Shown here: positions 35,843 through 48,656 of the stretch, piece by piece | How positions within the stretch are numbered: position 1 is the stretch's first letter | How the letters are laid out: each line of letters begins with the position of its first letter | Assembly (NCBI GenBank): GCA_023053545.1 | Contig: JAKZAN010000002.1 | Span: 3,518,375 to 3,582,374 of the forward strand | Direction of reading: 5' to 3' | Source: Lepidurus packardi | Taxonomy: Eukaryota > Arthropoda > Branchiopoda > Notostraca > Triopsidae | DNA: 64,000 nucleotides | Position numbers and translations under genes: made by a program | The notes under the pieces: generated by a model | What the model saw: only the letters and a program-made list of their open reading frames with translations | Database searches by the model: none | What the model was told of the DNA's origin: nothing

Positions 35843-36235
35843 GCGGCTGACAGCCACCCAAGGCTTTGATGTTTAGCGACGAATATCGCCTAAAATAATA
35901 GTCATCGGATTAAAAAATCTAGTTCAAGATAACTGTACGAATGTAATCTGGTTACCTTGGGTGTTTTGAACTACATTAGTTGAATTTGGAGACACCAAAC
36001 AGATTTCTTAAAAGTCCACACAACGTCGAAACGAAAGCATACTGCAACGAATGAGCACAAATTGTCAGAGCGAGACGGCTATACCCAAAACTGCGCTGCT
36101 ATCGGGCTCAAAACCGATACTTAATCGGAGTGGAGAGTTTCTCTGTTTAATTTCGATTCCATCTCGTAGCGCGATTTCGATATTCAATGAGTAGTTTCGA
36201 GAAAGAGAAAAGCGCACGTTCAAATAGCCGCTTTA

Positions 36236-36246
36236 CGTGGGCCAAT
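36236..36246 (-). promoter_or_regulatory. ERSE-II element (ATTGG-N-CCACG)
   Basis: The plus strand reads cgtgggccaat, the exact reverse complement of the ERSE-II consensus ATTGG-N-CCACG. ATF6 and XBP1 bind such sites in other animals. It lies between the METTL6 leader and HSPA5, facing METTL6. Confidence 0.65.
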
Positions 36247-36315
36247 GGGAATCAGACAACTCTCTTCTCCTAAACCAATCGAAAACCGTAGAATAGTACG
36301 ATGTCTCGTTTTCAT

Positions 36316-36334
36316 CCAATAGGATTCAGCCACG
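36316..36334 (+). promoter_or_regulatory. ERSE (CCAAT-N9-CCACG) upstream of HSPA5
   Basis: The plus strand reads ccaat-aggattcag-ccacg, a perfect match to the ER-stress response element, oriented towards HSPA5 and 362 bp before its ATG. In vertebrate BiP promoters this element binds NF-Y plus ATF6/XBP1. A further CCAAT at 36275-36279 has no partner half. Confidence 0.8.
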
Positions 36335-36695
36335 AGACGACTTCAGCGCTATAACCTGCAGAGCGGTTCACTACCTTGTCATACAATCGAAAAAGAGTGA
36401 AGTGTCAAGACTAGTCGTATGTCTCATCGAAACAATTATTAATTCAGTGTTACATTTGTTAATTAAACCAACTTTAGTTGGCAAAGTAAGCACATTACTT
36501 GTTTAATTTTAAATTTCCCCTCTTCTTGGATAACTTGAGTGAAGTTCGAACATTTTTCAAAGGTCAATCGCCCGCTTCGTGCCGGCATTTTGTTATTACG
36601 CAGAAAGCTACCATCACAAATTGCTGGCTATAAAATGTAAATCATGTTTAAAATTCGTTTCCGTTCCAGGTATTTTTTAACAAAAATCCAATAGA

Positions 36696-38938
<2,243 letters not shown>

Positions 38939-39565
38939 AAGATAAGGACCTAGAGACTTTTAAGGAAAAAACAACTTAAGTTTTGTGTTGGGTGAGGCGA
39001 TGTGTGACACAAATGGAAAGCCGTGGGACCTTTTTGTTCTCTCCCGTCTCTCTTTTCTCTTCAATTTCTTAAGTTTGCTGTGCAACTTTGAATGTTAGGT
39101 TCGGAATTTCTGTGTATGAGTGAGTGAGTATTTGTGATGTGAAGTTTTTTCAGGGCAAAATCTCTTTAAGTCGTTCCAGCTAAAAGAATGTTTATTTATT
39201 GGACGATTTGGGGACGGGGGGGAATTACAAGGGAAAATACAAAACTTTCTAAATACCAATATTGCCTTATTCACATTATTTCGTTAAGAGTTTAATGAAG
39301 TCCAGTAGCTTTCCACCATTAAGTGCCCATACAGTGTTTGTATCTCTGAGCTACTTCCGTCAAATCTTCATTATTTTTTAAGATCTTCAACTCCGGTAAA
39401 TAAAGTTGTGCTAATCATAGAATCGTGTTCCAAACAAACTTTTGTATTGTTGCTCACAAACGACAGTAACTGGTAACATTCTTTCAAATTTGAAAAAGTA
39501 ACGCTGCAAATTTATATAACGATACATTTTCCGTAAGACTAGAAACGACAAGTAAGTTAAATATC
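38939..39565. other. HSPA5 3' UTR and intergenic DNA
   Basis: Holds the BiP 3' UTR, with AATAAA at 39399-39404, about 460 nt after the stop. Then a short gap leads to the 3' end of the convergent minus-strand gene. No other gene seen. Confidence 0.6.
39399..39404 (+). terminator. Polyadenylation signal of HSPA5
   Basis: AATAAA on the plus strand, 461 nt after the BiP stop codon. It is the first canonical signal downstream. Confidence 0.5.
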
Positions 39566-39571
39566 TTTATT
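39566..39571 (-). terminator. Polyadenylation signal of the repeat-containing gene
   Basis: AATAAA on the minus strand starts one base after the TAA stop at 39573. The 3' UTR would be only a few tens of bases long. Confidence 0.45.
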
Positions 39572-39572
39572 C

Positions 39573-41690
39573 TTAAGGCGTATCTTCCCGTAACTTGAAT
39601 TTCTTAACAAAAGGCTTCACTGGGGATTCGAAGTTGAAATTGGGCGGACGGGTTATTACCACAGTGTTAGCTTCATCTACTGCTTCGTTATAACGGACCC
39701 CTTCCCCGAACGTCCAAGTGAGGGAGCTTTTTGGTCTCTTCACGAAGGATGTGAGAGGCTCACGAACCGGCGATCGTTCCACTTCTAACTGCTGTTGCTT
39801 CAAATCTTCCGTTCGCATTGTCGACTTTCCTCGCCATCTACCAGGACCCATTTCTGAAGCACTGGTAATCGCTACAGTCTTCTTCTTTTGCATTTGCTTG
39901 GATTTACTAGCTCCGCCCTTTTTAAAAGAGTTGAATCTTACGCCTTTGTACGATGAATTGAGTTTGAGAGCGCTTTCTTTGGCTGCTTTCGGGTTTAGTT
40001 TATTTCCTTTACTGTCACTTGTGTTGCGACTTGCCAAATCGAAAGTAACAGAAGTTGTCTGAGGCTGTGTATTATTTGTAGTCTGCTTCTCTTCCAGATT
40101 GGGAGGTTGAAACTTAATTGGATCAGTGGTAAATACGCCAGGATGGGGAGGGATTTGCTCCTTGTTTTTCTGGTGATGCAAAGGACTAGCTTGGTTGGCG
40201 CTTGTTTGCTCTGTTTCGGCGTCATTAGTGTTGACTGTTTCCAAATTGAAATTACATGAAGTAGCGCGGGAGCTTTTTGGTCTCTTCACGAAGGATGTGA
40301 GAGGCTCACGAACCGGCGATCGTTCCACTCCTAACTGCTGTTGATTCAAATCTTCCGTTCGCATTCTCAACTTTCCTCGCCATCTACCAGGACCCATTTC
40401 TGAAGCAATGGCAATCGCTACAGTCTTCTTCTTTTGCATTTGCTTGGATTTATTAGCTCCGCCCTTTTTAAAAGGGTTGAATCTTACGCCTTTGTACGAT
40501 GAATTGAGTTTGAGAGCGCTTTCTTTGGCTGCTTTCGGGCTTAGTTTATTTCCTTTACTGTCACTAGTGTTGCGACTTGCCAAATCGAAAGTAACAGAAG
40601 TTGTCTGAGGCTGTGTATTATTTGTAGTCTGCTTCTCTTCCAGATTGGGAGGTTGAAACTTAATTGGATCAGTGGTAAATACGCCAGGATGGGGAGGGAT
40701 TTGCTCCTTGCTTTTCCGGTGATGCAAAGGACTAGCTTGGTTGGCGCTTGTTTGCTCTGTTTCCTCGCCATTAGTGTTGACTTTTTCCAAATTGAAATTA
40801 CGGGAACTAGCCTGATGCTGTTTTTCTTTGATGGTTGGCTTCTTTTCAGGAATGGAAGATTGAGATTGAGTTGAGCCGGTAAGAATGCCAGGAAGAGGCG
40901 GGAAATGCTCTTTACTCTGCCGGGCTGAAGAAAAGGGTCTAGTGGGGTCCAAATAAGGTTCAATGAATTCGGGTGGGTCTGGGAATTGTTCAGGTAGGCT
41001 GACTGAGAAGTCAGTAATCGAAGAAAAGGACGAATCGCCAGAGGCAGTCTCTAGAGCATGAGGATTTCGTTCTTCAAAGCAAGCGACTGTGTCTTCCGGA
41101 GTCTCGGGTCTTTCTATGGCTGAACATTCGAGATTTGGCTAGAAATAAACACAATAAGAGGTTCCGTTAGAATTTAAAGATCTTTTTCTTTGAATTGAAA
41201 AAGAAGAAAGGCTCGTTATTACAAAACCCGGATTCGTTTTAAGAGGAGTGCTATTACGAAAGGATAAATTTGGCTTTTCAGTGGATTCCGTTAAAATCTG
41301 AATATCTGCCAAAATTCCTATTTCCGTTTCTTCGTGCTCTCCTTCATCTCGACGCAGTACTTCGGGCTCCGGAAGAGATTCTTCAAGCTTTCCTTGTGTA
41401 ATGGCCGGAAGCTTTCTAAGCCCACGAATCAAATTCGAAACAGCTGCTGACTTAACGGTAGGAGTTTCACTAGAGGAAATATAATACTGTCTGTGATTGT
41501 TCAATTATGAATCTTGTGATAAAATTTACGGTCTTTGTGAAGATACGAGGCTCGTAGTGGCTAGAACGTCCCCACAAGGTGCAAACATGGGCCTAAAGTT
41601 GGGATCTTGGGCAGGATTGCTCAGTAAAGGCTGCGTTTTCTTGTCTTTATTACGAAGAAGAGTCTTTTTCTTCCATTTTGCCTTACCCAT
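39573..41690 (-). CDS. Unrecognised disordered protein with internal tandem repeat, 657 aa
   Basis: Three exons fit in phase: 41690-41530, 41469-41223 and 41138-39573 (1974 nt). The protein begins MGKAKWKKKTLLRNKDKK and looks disordered: rich in Ser, Pro, Gln, Lys and Asn, with no signal peptide, membrane segment or catalytic motif. The third exon contains two nearly identical 182-residue units. Each carries the basic stretch SYKGVRFN and a Lys-rich SKQMQKKKTVAI segment. KGVRF fits the RVxF pattern for docking PP1 phosphatase. The C-terminus is basic (FVKKFKLREDTP). Basic runs suggest a nuclear protein, but I recognise no family and assign no function. The second intron (gtaata...ttctag, 84 bp) is the least certain part of the model. 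The gene is convergent with HSPA5. Confidence 0.75.
39722..40806 (-). repeat. 546-bp in-frame tandem duplication (two units)
   Basis: Unit 1 begins about 39722 and unit 2 about 40268, with an offset of 546 bp (182 codons). Long identical blocks recur, such as agctttttggtctcttcacg at 39725 and 40271, and ggatggggagggatttgctc in each unit. I see only scattered single-base differences, so the duplication is recent. The offset is a multiple of three and the reading frame stays open through both. Confidence 0.95.
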
Positions 41691-42307
41691 TGTTGTTCAC
41701 TGGTGCTTGAGATCAATCCATATGGCTTGATTAAAGCGCCAATAGTGAACATTAAACTTGATCCTACCTAGTAGACTATTTCTAAGGGAAATGTGTCCAT
41801 TTCCATTACGTTTTACATAAAATACTTTCTTGAGAGACTATATAAAGAGATACAACAGGTGGCTGACTAGTTAGTACCTTTTTGCCTAGGTCGTAGAACG
41901 CGCTATTACTGACAACAAATTACAATTAAGATTCTGCATATCCCTGCCATCTAGGAAGACTTTGAGAACTCAACCAAGTAGTGGCAAGGAGTCACTACAC
42001 GAAATTTTTAAGCTGATTCGATACTAACGTCTTCGCTTTGCTAGTCCAGAAATAGAAGGTGAGATGTTCCTAAAATAGTAAATATGTTGTGAGTTGAGAT
42101 CAAATTTCTTCGTTGAAAAATAGAAAAAGAACAATATTTCGTGATATATTGTTATGTTCGAACCATTTATTTCACGCTTTTTCCTATTTCAAACCCTATA
42201 CAATGGTTTCTCTTTCCTTTTTCGCTTCCCATCTCTCCTTATTGTCCGCATTTCTTCTCTTGAATCCCAACTTCTTCTCCCGTTACCTCATATTTCCAAC
42301 GTCGGAG
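41691..42307. other. Intergenic; possible plus-strand promoter
   Basis: The 5' flank of the minus-strand gene. A TATA-like tatataaag at 41839-41847 (plus strand) and a good donor (agaag|gtgaga near 42059) suggest a plus-strand leader exon, perhaps for the coding tail that follows. Long pyrimidine tract at 42190-42300. Confidence 0.3.
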
Positions 42308-42677
42308 TTCAAGATCAAGGCAACCGAGGTGCTAATTGTTCCCAGCAGCTGCCGGGGCTTGGCGCATACGGCAACGCAGCTACTACGTAGGATTGAAGTG
42401 CCACATTAATTGAAATAATAACTGGAAATTAGGAAGATTCACCGCGAATTTTGAAGGTTAATAAAATATGCTTAAATGTGGTGGATGTTGTTTTTTTCAT
42501 GGGAAATTTTTATTTTCAATTTTAAGACGCATCTAATTCGTGTCTTGCGGAACTTTTCAATAACAAGATGAAATTTATTTTTGTCCTCGCAGAAGTAATA
42601 TTCATCGCTACGGGAGAACTCGGAAGCCGGGGGCTTACCAGCAAGCGTTAATAATAATAATTAAGAGTAATAATTAA
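42308..42677 (+). CDS. Possible two-exon coding tail, Gly/Gln/Arg-rich
   Basis: The segment 42308-42386 follows a 100-bp pyrimidine tract that has no AG until the exon edge, and it ends at tactac|gtagga. The segment 42593-42677 follows acceptor cctcgcag. Joined in phase, they read VQDQGNRGANCSQQLPGLGA, then YGNAATTSNIHRYGRTRKP, to a stop at 42675. The composition looks like the low-complexity tail of an RNA-binding or structural protein. I find no upstream exon with a start codon, so this may be a pseudogene or a chance alignment of signals. Confidence 0.25.
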
Positions 42678-43123
42678 TAAGTTAAGGAGTAGTAAGTTTG
42701 CCAGCTTTTAGTGGATTGGGTTGCTACTTCTAGCTTTGAAACGAATTAGTAATTTTGTACAATTCTAATACAACTTAACATGCGAAAAATTCGTCAAGTA
42801 GATAAAATTTCCCGAACTTGCTGACTTGCTGAAGAGGTTCCGGACGTGAAAATAGATGACGCTAGAGCCGAACAACACGTTCTCCGGATTTAGTTACACA
42901 GGTATGTAATATATGCCGTAGTTAAAACTGACACTCTTGAGTCACTCTGTAACAATGAATTTTCATTTTTTCAGCTGTGGAGTGAAAGAAAGTGCAAGTT
43001 TTAGCGATTGTCATCAACGAAAGTTGATGAGAATTGTTAACCTGACCTATAAGCTAACCTAAAACCTAACCTAAGCCAATTGTTTTTGGCCAATGTTTGT
43101 AAGAATTTCCAACTTACAAGCGT
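42678..43123. other. Intergenic; no gene recognised
   Basis: Nothing recognisable, apart from tandem acctaacct-like repeats near 43040-43075 (cctgacctataagctaacctaaaacctaa in outline). Confidence 0.4.
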
Positions 43124-43482
43124 CAGAACCCTTTGCATGCGGAATTTACTAGCGAAAAAAAGCCAAACGATTTTAATGCTTTCTTAAAACAATTCGTTGA
43201 TGAAGCTTATGCAATAGAAAACGAAGGGTTATGTGTACATGGGCTAAAGCTAGGTGTTCCTATAGATGTTTTTGTGTGTACGCTCCTGTGTCAGCGTTAG
43301 TTAAAGGAGTCAAATCTCACGGAGGATATTTCTCTTGCCATAGGTCCACGACAAAAGGTTTACGCTTTGCTACAGCAAGAGTGTGTGAGCGAACAATTTT
43401 TCCTGATCTGGAAGCAGAAAAACGCGGTGATTCCTCAGTGAAACTGAGAGGCTTCGACGAAATGAAGCGTTGGAAGGCTACA
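43124..43482 (+). pseudogene. Fragment of a transposase-domain-like protein with frameshift
   Basis: One frame from about 43124 reads FNAFLKQFVDEAYAIENEG and then LGVPIDVFVC. The frame shifts near 43275 and continues as APVSALVKGVKSHGGYFSC, later ERTIFPDLEAEKRGDSS. The pattern IDVFVC-(D)AP-x-(S/A)-x(2)-K-x-(I/V)KSH-x-GY-x-(S/G)C recalls an arthropod/cnidarian family annotated as transposase domain-containing proteins. I do not know its exact superfamily. There is no start or complete domain, so this is a dead fragment lying just beyond the truncated BEL/Pao element. Confidence 0.45.
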
Positions 43483-43905
43483 TAATTTCACTTATTTAGA
43501 GACTATTTAGGCATTGTTGTTTTTGATTGTGTTTTGCCATGTAGTATTTACGATCATTTTTATTGCTTTACGTTACCTCGAGGATACTCTTCCAAATCAG
43601 AGTTTGCAAATATTTATTGACAACAGTTATGTATTTTATAAGTCATATTTAAAAGGAGACTCATGCGCAAAAATATTTTAAATTTAATTGAAATCTAGAA
43701 AGAAACTATACAAAAAGTATATGATTATTATTCTACAATGAAAACATACAACAAAAGCACAAAATAAAAGTTTAAAAAAACAAAATGTCCTGCAGCTAAA
43801 GTAACTCAAGTTTTAATTTGCATACAATCAGCATACAAGTATAGCCAATGTGTAAACGCGGGTTTCTCTACAAAGAACGCAAATAATATTAATCCAACTC
43901 TCATG

Positions 43906-45182
43906 TCAATTTTTACCACTGCCATAATGTGGTTTGGTTATACCCACTAGACGTTCCCAAAAACCCCCATACCAAGGAGCTCGTTTGGGAATGTGCGTCC
44001 AGTTGATCTTGCGACGTGAGAGAAAACATCCAATCGTGGGGGAGGTCTGAAAGTCTTCTAGAAATGAAGAGGCAGCTTCGAAAGTGGAAGCGTTGTCCGA
44101 CATAAGGATCTCAGGGCATCCTCGGCGATTGGTAAATCGTTGAAGGGCGTGAAGAAACGTTGATGCTCGTAGATCGCGAACAAGTTCCAAGTGTACCGCG
44201 CGTATTTTCGCACAGGTAAAGAGGCAAAAATACACCTTAAGGTCAGAACCATCTTGTGGGATTTTAGCGAATAGGGGACCGAGAAAATCGACTCCAGTGA
44301 CTTGAAAAGGAACGCCAGGGGACACTCGGGAGAGTGGTAAAGGAGCAGCTTGGGTAACGTGAAACGGAGTTCCATGTAGTCGTTTGCATATGATGCATGC
44401 GCGAATTACGCGTTTGATGAGGATTAACGCAGCCGGTATCCAAAAACGTTGCCGTAACTGTGTGAGCACTGAATGTGATCCGGAGTGGAGGGATTCTTCG
44501 TGGATGTGACGAATCAGGAGGGAGGAAATAGGAGATGTTTTAGCGAGTAAAACTGGATGTTTAGCAGCATAGGGTAAAGACGCATTTTGGATGCGGCCAC
44601 GACAACGAATAAGAGATTTCTCATCCAGGTAGAGTCCTAATTGCCAATGATTGGTAATTGAGGAGTCACCTTCGAATCACGAAGTCTATCGTGGATCTCT
44701 GGGAACTCGACTTGTTGTGAACGCTGAATAATCCATTCTTCGGTTAATGTCAGATCAGATGGTAAGAGGAGGCCAGTGCGCTTAGGGACGGAACGCAGAT
44801 TGTGGATGAAACGACGAATCCAAGTGAGCACAGCGACAAGTTTGGGCCAAGAGTTAAATCGATAGAAAATGTCCGGATTAGTCGGAAGCGTGGAGCTTGG
44901 GGCGTTTTCTTCTGTTAGGACCAGGACTACCGACGAAGAAGGATCATCCGGGGTCGGGTGATGAATTAAGGGGGGACCATGATTCCAAAGCGTTGAATCG
45001 AGGAACTTCTTTGAAGAAAGGCTTCGGGTAAGTAAGTCAGCCGGATTTTGCTCCGTGGGGCAATATGCGACTTTGGCTTGTAAACGTTCCATGAGTTGCT
45101 TTATTTCCAGTACTCGATTCTCCAAAACGCGCCGCGGGGGTCGTGAACCTGTTGACCAATGTAGGACAATGCGGGAGCCAGT
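43906..45182 (-). pseudogene. BEL/Pao pol remainder: RNase H end and integrase, frameshifted and truncated
   Basis: This continues the long polyprotein frame after an in-frame stop. Residues such as QAKVAYCPTEQNPADLLTR mark the RNase H/A17-type region end. A frame change near 44640 then leads into the zinc-binding and integrase core region: CIICKRLHG, VTGVDFLGPLF, LMSDNASTFEAA and WYGGFWERLVGITK. The C-terminal DUF5641-like part and the 3' LTR are absent, and the frame ends at 43906 in unrelated sequence. It is therefore a dead element. Confidence 0.8.
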
Positions 45183-48100
45183 CTACAGGAAAATGGGTTT
45201 GATATTGTCAGGGAAAAGTTCAGTTTGAACGAAATGTGCCAAACGACAAGCTAGTAGTAGTGCCAGGAGTTCTAAGTGTGGGAGAGTTAAGGCTTTGAGT
45301 GGAGCTACTCTAGATTTTGAGATGACAAAAGCAGAGGCGTCCGGCGAAACTAGATAAACTACGGCTCCGTATGCCTTCGGGCTGGCATCCGCAAATATGT
45401 GTAGAGTTGTAGAATCTACTTGGGAGGAAAAATAGGGTCGAGGGAGTTTAATTTGGCCAATAGCCGACAAGTTTTCTCGGAATTTGTCCCACGAGCTAAC
45501 CACGGATTCTGGGACTGGATCATCCCAAGCGAGGTCTAATTTCCACAAGTCTTGCATGAGAAGTTTGGCGGGCGTCGTGATGGGGTTGAGGTATCCTAAA
45601 GGGTCGAAAATTTTACTTATGTTCTGAAGTAGCAATCTTTTCGTCAAAGGGATCTTAGTGTTGAACGTTAGGACTGGATAGGACAGGACATCCACGGTGG
45701 AATCCCAGAGCATTCCAAGGGTCTTTACCGGATTTCTAGTTGAAGCAATGTTGTCGAGTTGTAGCTGCTGGTGCAAAAGGGGACTATTAGTAGCCCAGTC
45801 GCGCAAATTTAGTTGAGCGTCTGTAAGAATGCGTCGCGACTCGTTGTACAAACTTAAAAGATCCGCTTCAGAAGACATACCCGTGAGGAGGTTGTCTATA
45901 TAAAGGTCTCGCTGCAGTGTTTGGGCTACTGGTGTACCATACGACGAAATATGTTGGTGGAGAACGGATAGTAGAATGAACGGTGAAGAGGTTGCTCCAA
46001 ATAACAGTACTTTAAATCGGTAAGTCTCAAAGGGGGAGTCAGGGTTTTCAGGGTGACGAGGCCAAAGGAATCGGAGGAAGTCACGGTCTTTCTTGTCAAT
46101 AGCAATGTTGAGGAAAGCTTTTTCTATGTCACTCGAAACAACGTACTGATGGAGGCGGAAACGGAGGAGTATTCCGCTAAGGTCTTTTTGTAGTGGAGGA
46201 CCGGATTCAAGACATTGATTGAGGCTGGGATCAATTTCAGAGGGTCTACTAGAGCAGTCGAATACAACTCTTAGTGGGGTGGTGGAGGACTCTTTCAGAA
46301 CGGCACGATGTGGTAAATAATGGGAGGTGGGAGGATTCGAACGTCCGTCTACTTTTTCGATGAACTGTTTCTTGAGGTAATCTCGTATCACCGAGTCGTA
46401 CGCCAAAAGAAGGGAGGGGGTCTTTCGTAAGCGTCGGACTAGGGATTGGGTACGGGCAAAGGAGAGGTCGAAGTTCGAGGGAAGAGGCGGGTGATCAGCT
46501 TTCCATGGGAGTTTGGCTTCATAACGTCCGTCTTCTAGTCGCGTAATCATGGAAGTTTGATAAGTATGGAGGAAATCTTCCTCTTCCCTTGCAGCGCCGA
46601 TTCCCACAGCTTCAAGTTGCCAATAGTGTTCTAGGCTGCGTTCTTCGGGATCAGCGGCGTTCCCAATGAGGAGCAGTGTGGACGTCGGTGTGGATGAAGA
46701 ATTAGTTTGAAGGGGACCAGAAAGAAGGAACCCTAGTGAGGATTTGACAGCAGTAGGACCAGGGCCTCTAATAATGACGTCTTCCAAAAATTCCCACGCG
46801 AAATCAGCTCCTATTAAAATGTCAACATTAAAGGGTTCTTGACCGACATTTGGATGGGCCAGCGAAAGGGTTTGTAGGTGCGGTAGGTTTTTAACCTCTA
46901 CTTGTGTTTGCAGGTGTAAGGGTACTACGATAATTGAAACAACGGCGACATCAATTACTGTAGGTTCTTTGTTTAAATTGATGACCGAAAGCTTAGTGAT
47001 GGGAAGCGCGCGTTGACTGCTCGAACCAAAGACGATGAGGGTAGTATTTACGTACTTGCGGGGAATATGTTGCAGTCTTTTTAGCAGGCTAGAAGTTACG
47101 AAGGACGTTTGAGCTCCTTCATCGATCAAAATATTAGCATCTGTTGTTTTCCCATTTATTGTAACCGGAGCTATAGCGGTTTTAAGGTAAACGATGGCTG
47201 GGTTAGTACGAGCAGAGCTGATGGTAAGGGACGTAGTAGGGGGCGCGGCTTCTCCAGACGATTCTTGGGTGGGGGGCCTGTGAGTGGAATTATGAAGGCT
47301 GGTGTGGTGCATCTTTTGACACATGCGGCATCTACCCTTTGATTTGCAGTTCGCCACCATTGAGTGATTGGAGCTTGAAAGACAGTTAAAACAGAGTTTT
47401 TTCTCTTTAACGATTTGTCGACGTTGGTCTGGTGTAGTGTAGCGAGTGCAATCAACGGATTTGTGGGAATCTTCACAAAAGGCGCATTTGGGCGTACGCG
47501 GGTTATTTTGGGTGCCCAAAACGAGAGCCGAGGCTGTTGGGTTCTGATGTGGGGTGGGCTTGAGCTTGTGGTTTTCCGTTGGGGCCAACTTATCATCTTT
47601 ATTAGAGTCCAAAAGGTCGACTTCTTGCCTTAACGCTTCGCAGAGTGCGGGAAGGGTCCAGGATGTCGAATTCTGGAGTCGGGCAAGGTTGCGTCTGGTT
47701 GCAGTGGGCAGCTTATCCAGTAGGAGACCGACTAAAAACTCTCCGTAAGAGTCAGGGGCTCTTCCTAGCGCCTCGAGTCCTCGCAGGTGGGAGTTCAGTT
47801 GGTGAAGGAAAGATTTGAGGGAGTCTGGCGAATTGTTCGCTGCTTTAAGAGTTCGAAGGGCTTTCATATGAGCGTGAATTATTTTCTCTGGCTTCCCATA
47901 AACGTCTAGTAGAAGGGATACGGCGTGCGTGTAATTGGCATCAGTTGGTTGTAGGCCGGCTACGGTGTCTTTGGCTTCCTTCTCCAAGACCGAGAGGAGA
48001 TAGTGAAATTTGATCACGGGGTTAAGTTCCGGGTCATCATGAATCTCTGAGCGGAATGTGTCCCAAAACCACTGCCAATGGAGTACATTCCCGTCAAACT

Positions 48101-48626
48101 TTTGTAATTGCAGTACTGGAAGTTTGGATTTACGGAAAAAAGCCGAAGGAACAGGAAGGGATTGAGGGGATAGGCCGTTAGGAGGAATTGCTGAGGTGGT
48201 AATTGTTGTTGAAGAGGTGCTAGGTAAAACAGAAGAGGCAGAGGGTAGCGATATAGTAGGGTTATTAGGGGTAGTACTTGGAGGAAGCAAGAGCGTTGAA
48301 GTTGATGGGGGTAATGATTTGTATAAGGCCAATTTAGCTTCAAACCGTATGTAGGTCTCTTCAAACTCGGACTGCCAGGCGTCATCTTGCTTGTATTCTT
48401 CGTCTAGTTCGGAGTCGAGGGTGAGGGTTGCTTTAATTTTCTCCGTAAGATCGTTGATTGTTTCGCGTTTAGCGTTAAGCGTGGATATGATGCGAGTGAG
48501 TTGACTGATCATCTCGATTGGGGTGCTAGGCTCTGCTAAGAGATTGTCTCCTAAGTTCTTCGTTCGGGTAACCGCTCCACGAGCTGAACCGCGAGCTCGT
48601 TTCAGATGAGAGAGGGACTCAGCCAT
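45183..48626 (-). pseudogene. BEL/Pao gag-protease-reverse transcriptase-RNase H polyprotein (stop-truncated)
   Basis: This 1147-codon frame starts at ATG 48626. The early part is gag-like (DUF1759: QLQKFDGNVLHWQWFWDTF). CCHC-type knuckles follow (CFNCLSSSNHSMVANC; CRMCQKMHHTSLH). The aspartic protease region (DUF1758) is at NILIDEGAQTSFV. The reverse transcriptase includes LRVVFDCSSRPSE, SDIEKAFLNIAI and YIDNLLTG. The A17/RNase H region is at LHIFADASPKAYGAVVY. It ends at a TAG that interrupts the RNase H region, with the same frame continuing beyond. Otherwise it is open, so the insertion is not very old. Confidence 0.88.
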
Positions 48627-48656
48627 CCTGGTCACGGCACCAAAATTTTGACAATT

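Larger units (their letters stand above)
33325..35956 (-). other. Spliced METTL6-snoRNA host transcription unit
   Basis: Reading the minus strand, a leader exon ends at 35956 (caag|gtaacc). The coding exon runs 35889-35010, and its donor (aa|gtaagc) starts two bases after the METTL6 stop. Short exons follow at 34832-34788, 34626-34565, 34378-34320, 34117-34042 and 33867-33800. The last exon starts at 33608 and ends after AATAAA at 33351-33346. Every intron has GT-AG ends, and each of the six introns after the coding exon holds one C/D-box snoRNA candidate. The small exons share no open frame with a recognisable product. This is the classic layout of a snoRNA host gene. Whether all transcripts start at the METTL6 promoter, or some start inside, cannot be told from sequence. 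Confidence 0.75.

Noticed and set aside
43000..43905. A second LTR for the BEL/Pao element
   Set aside because: By eye, no stretch resembles the putative LTR at 48657-49295. The region instead holds a transposase-like fragment and AT-rich DNA.
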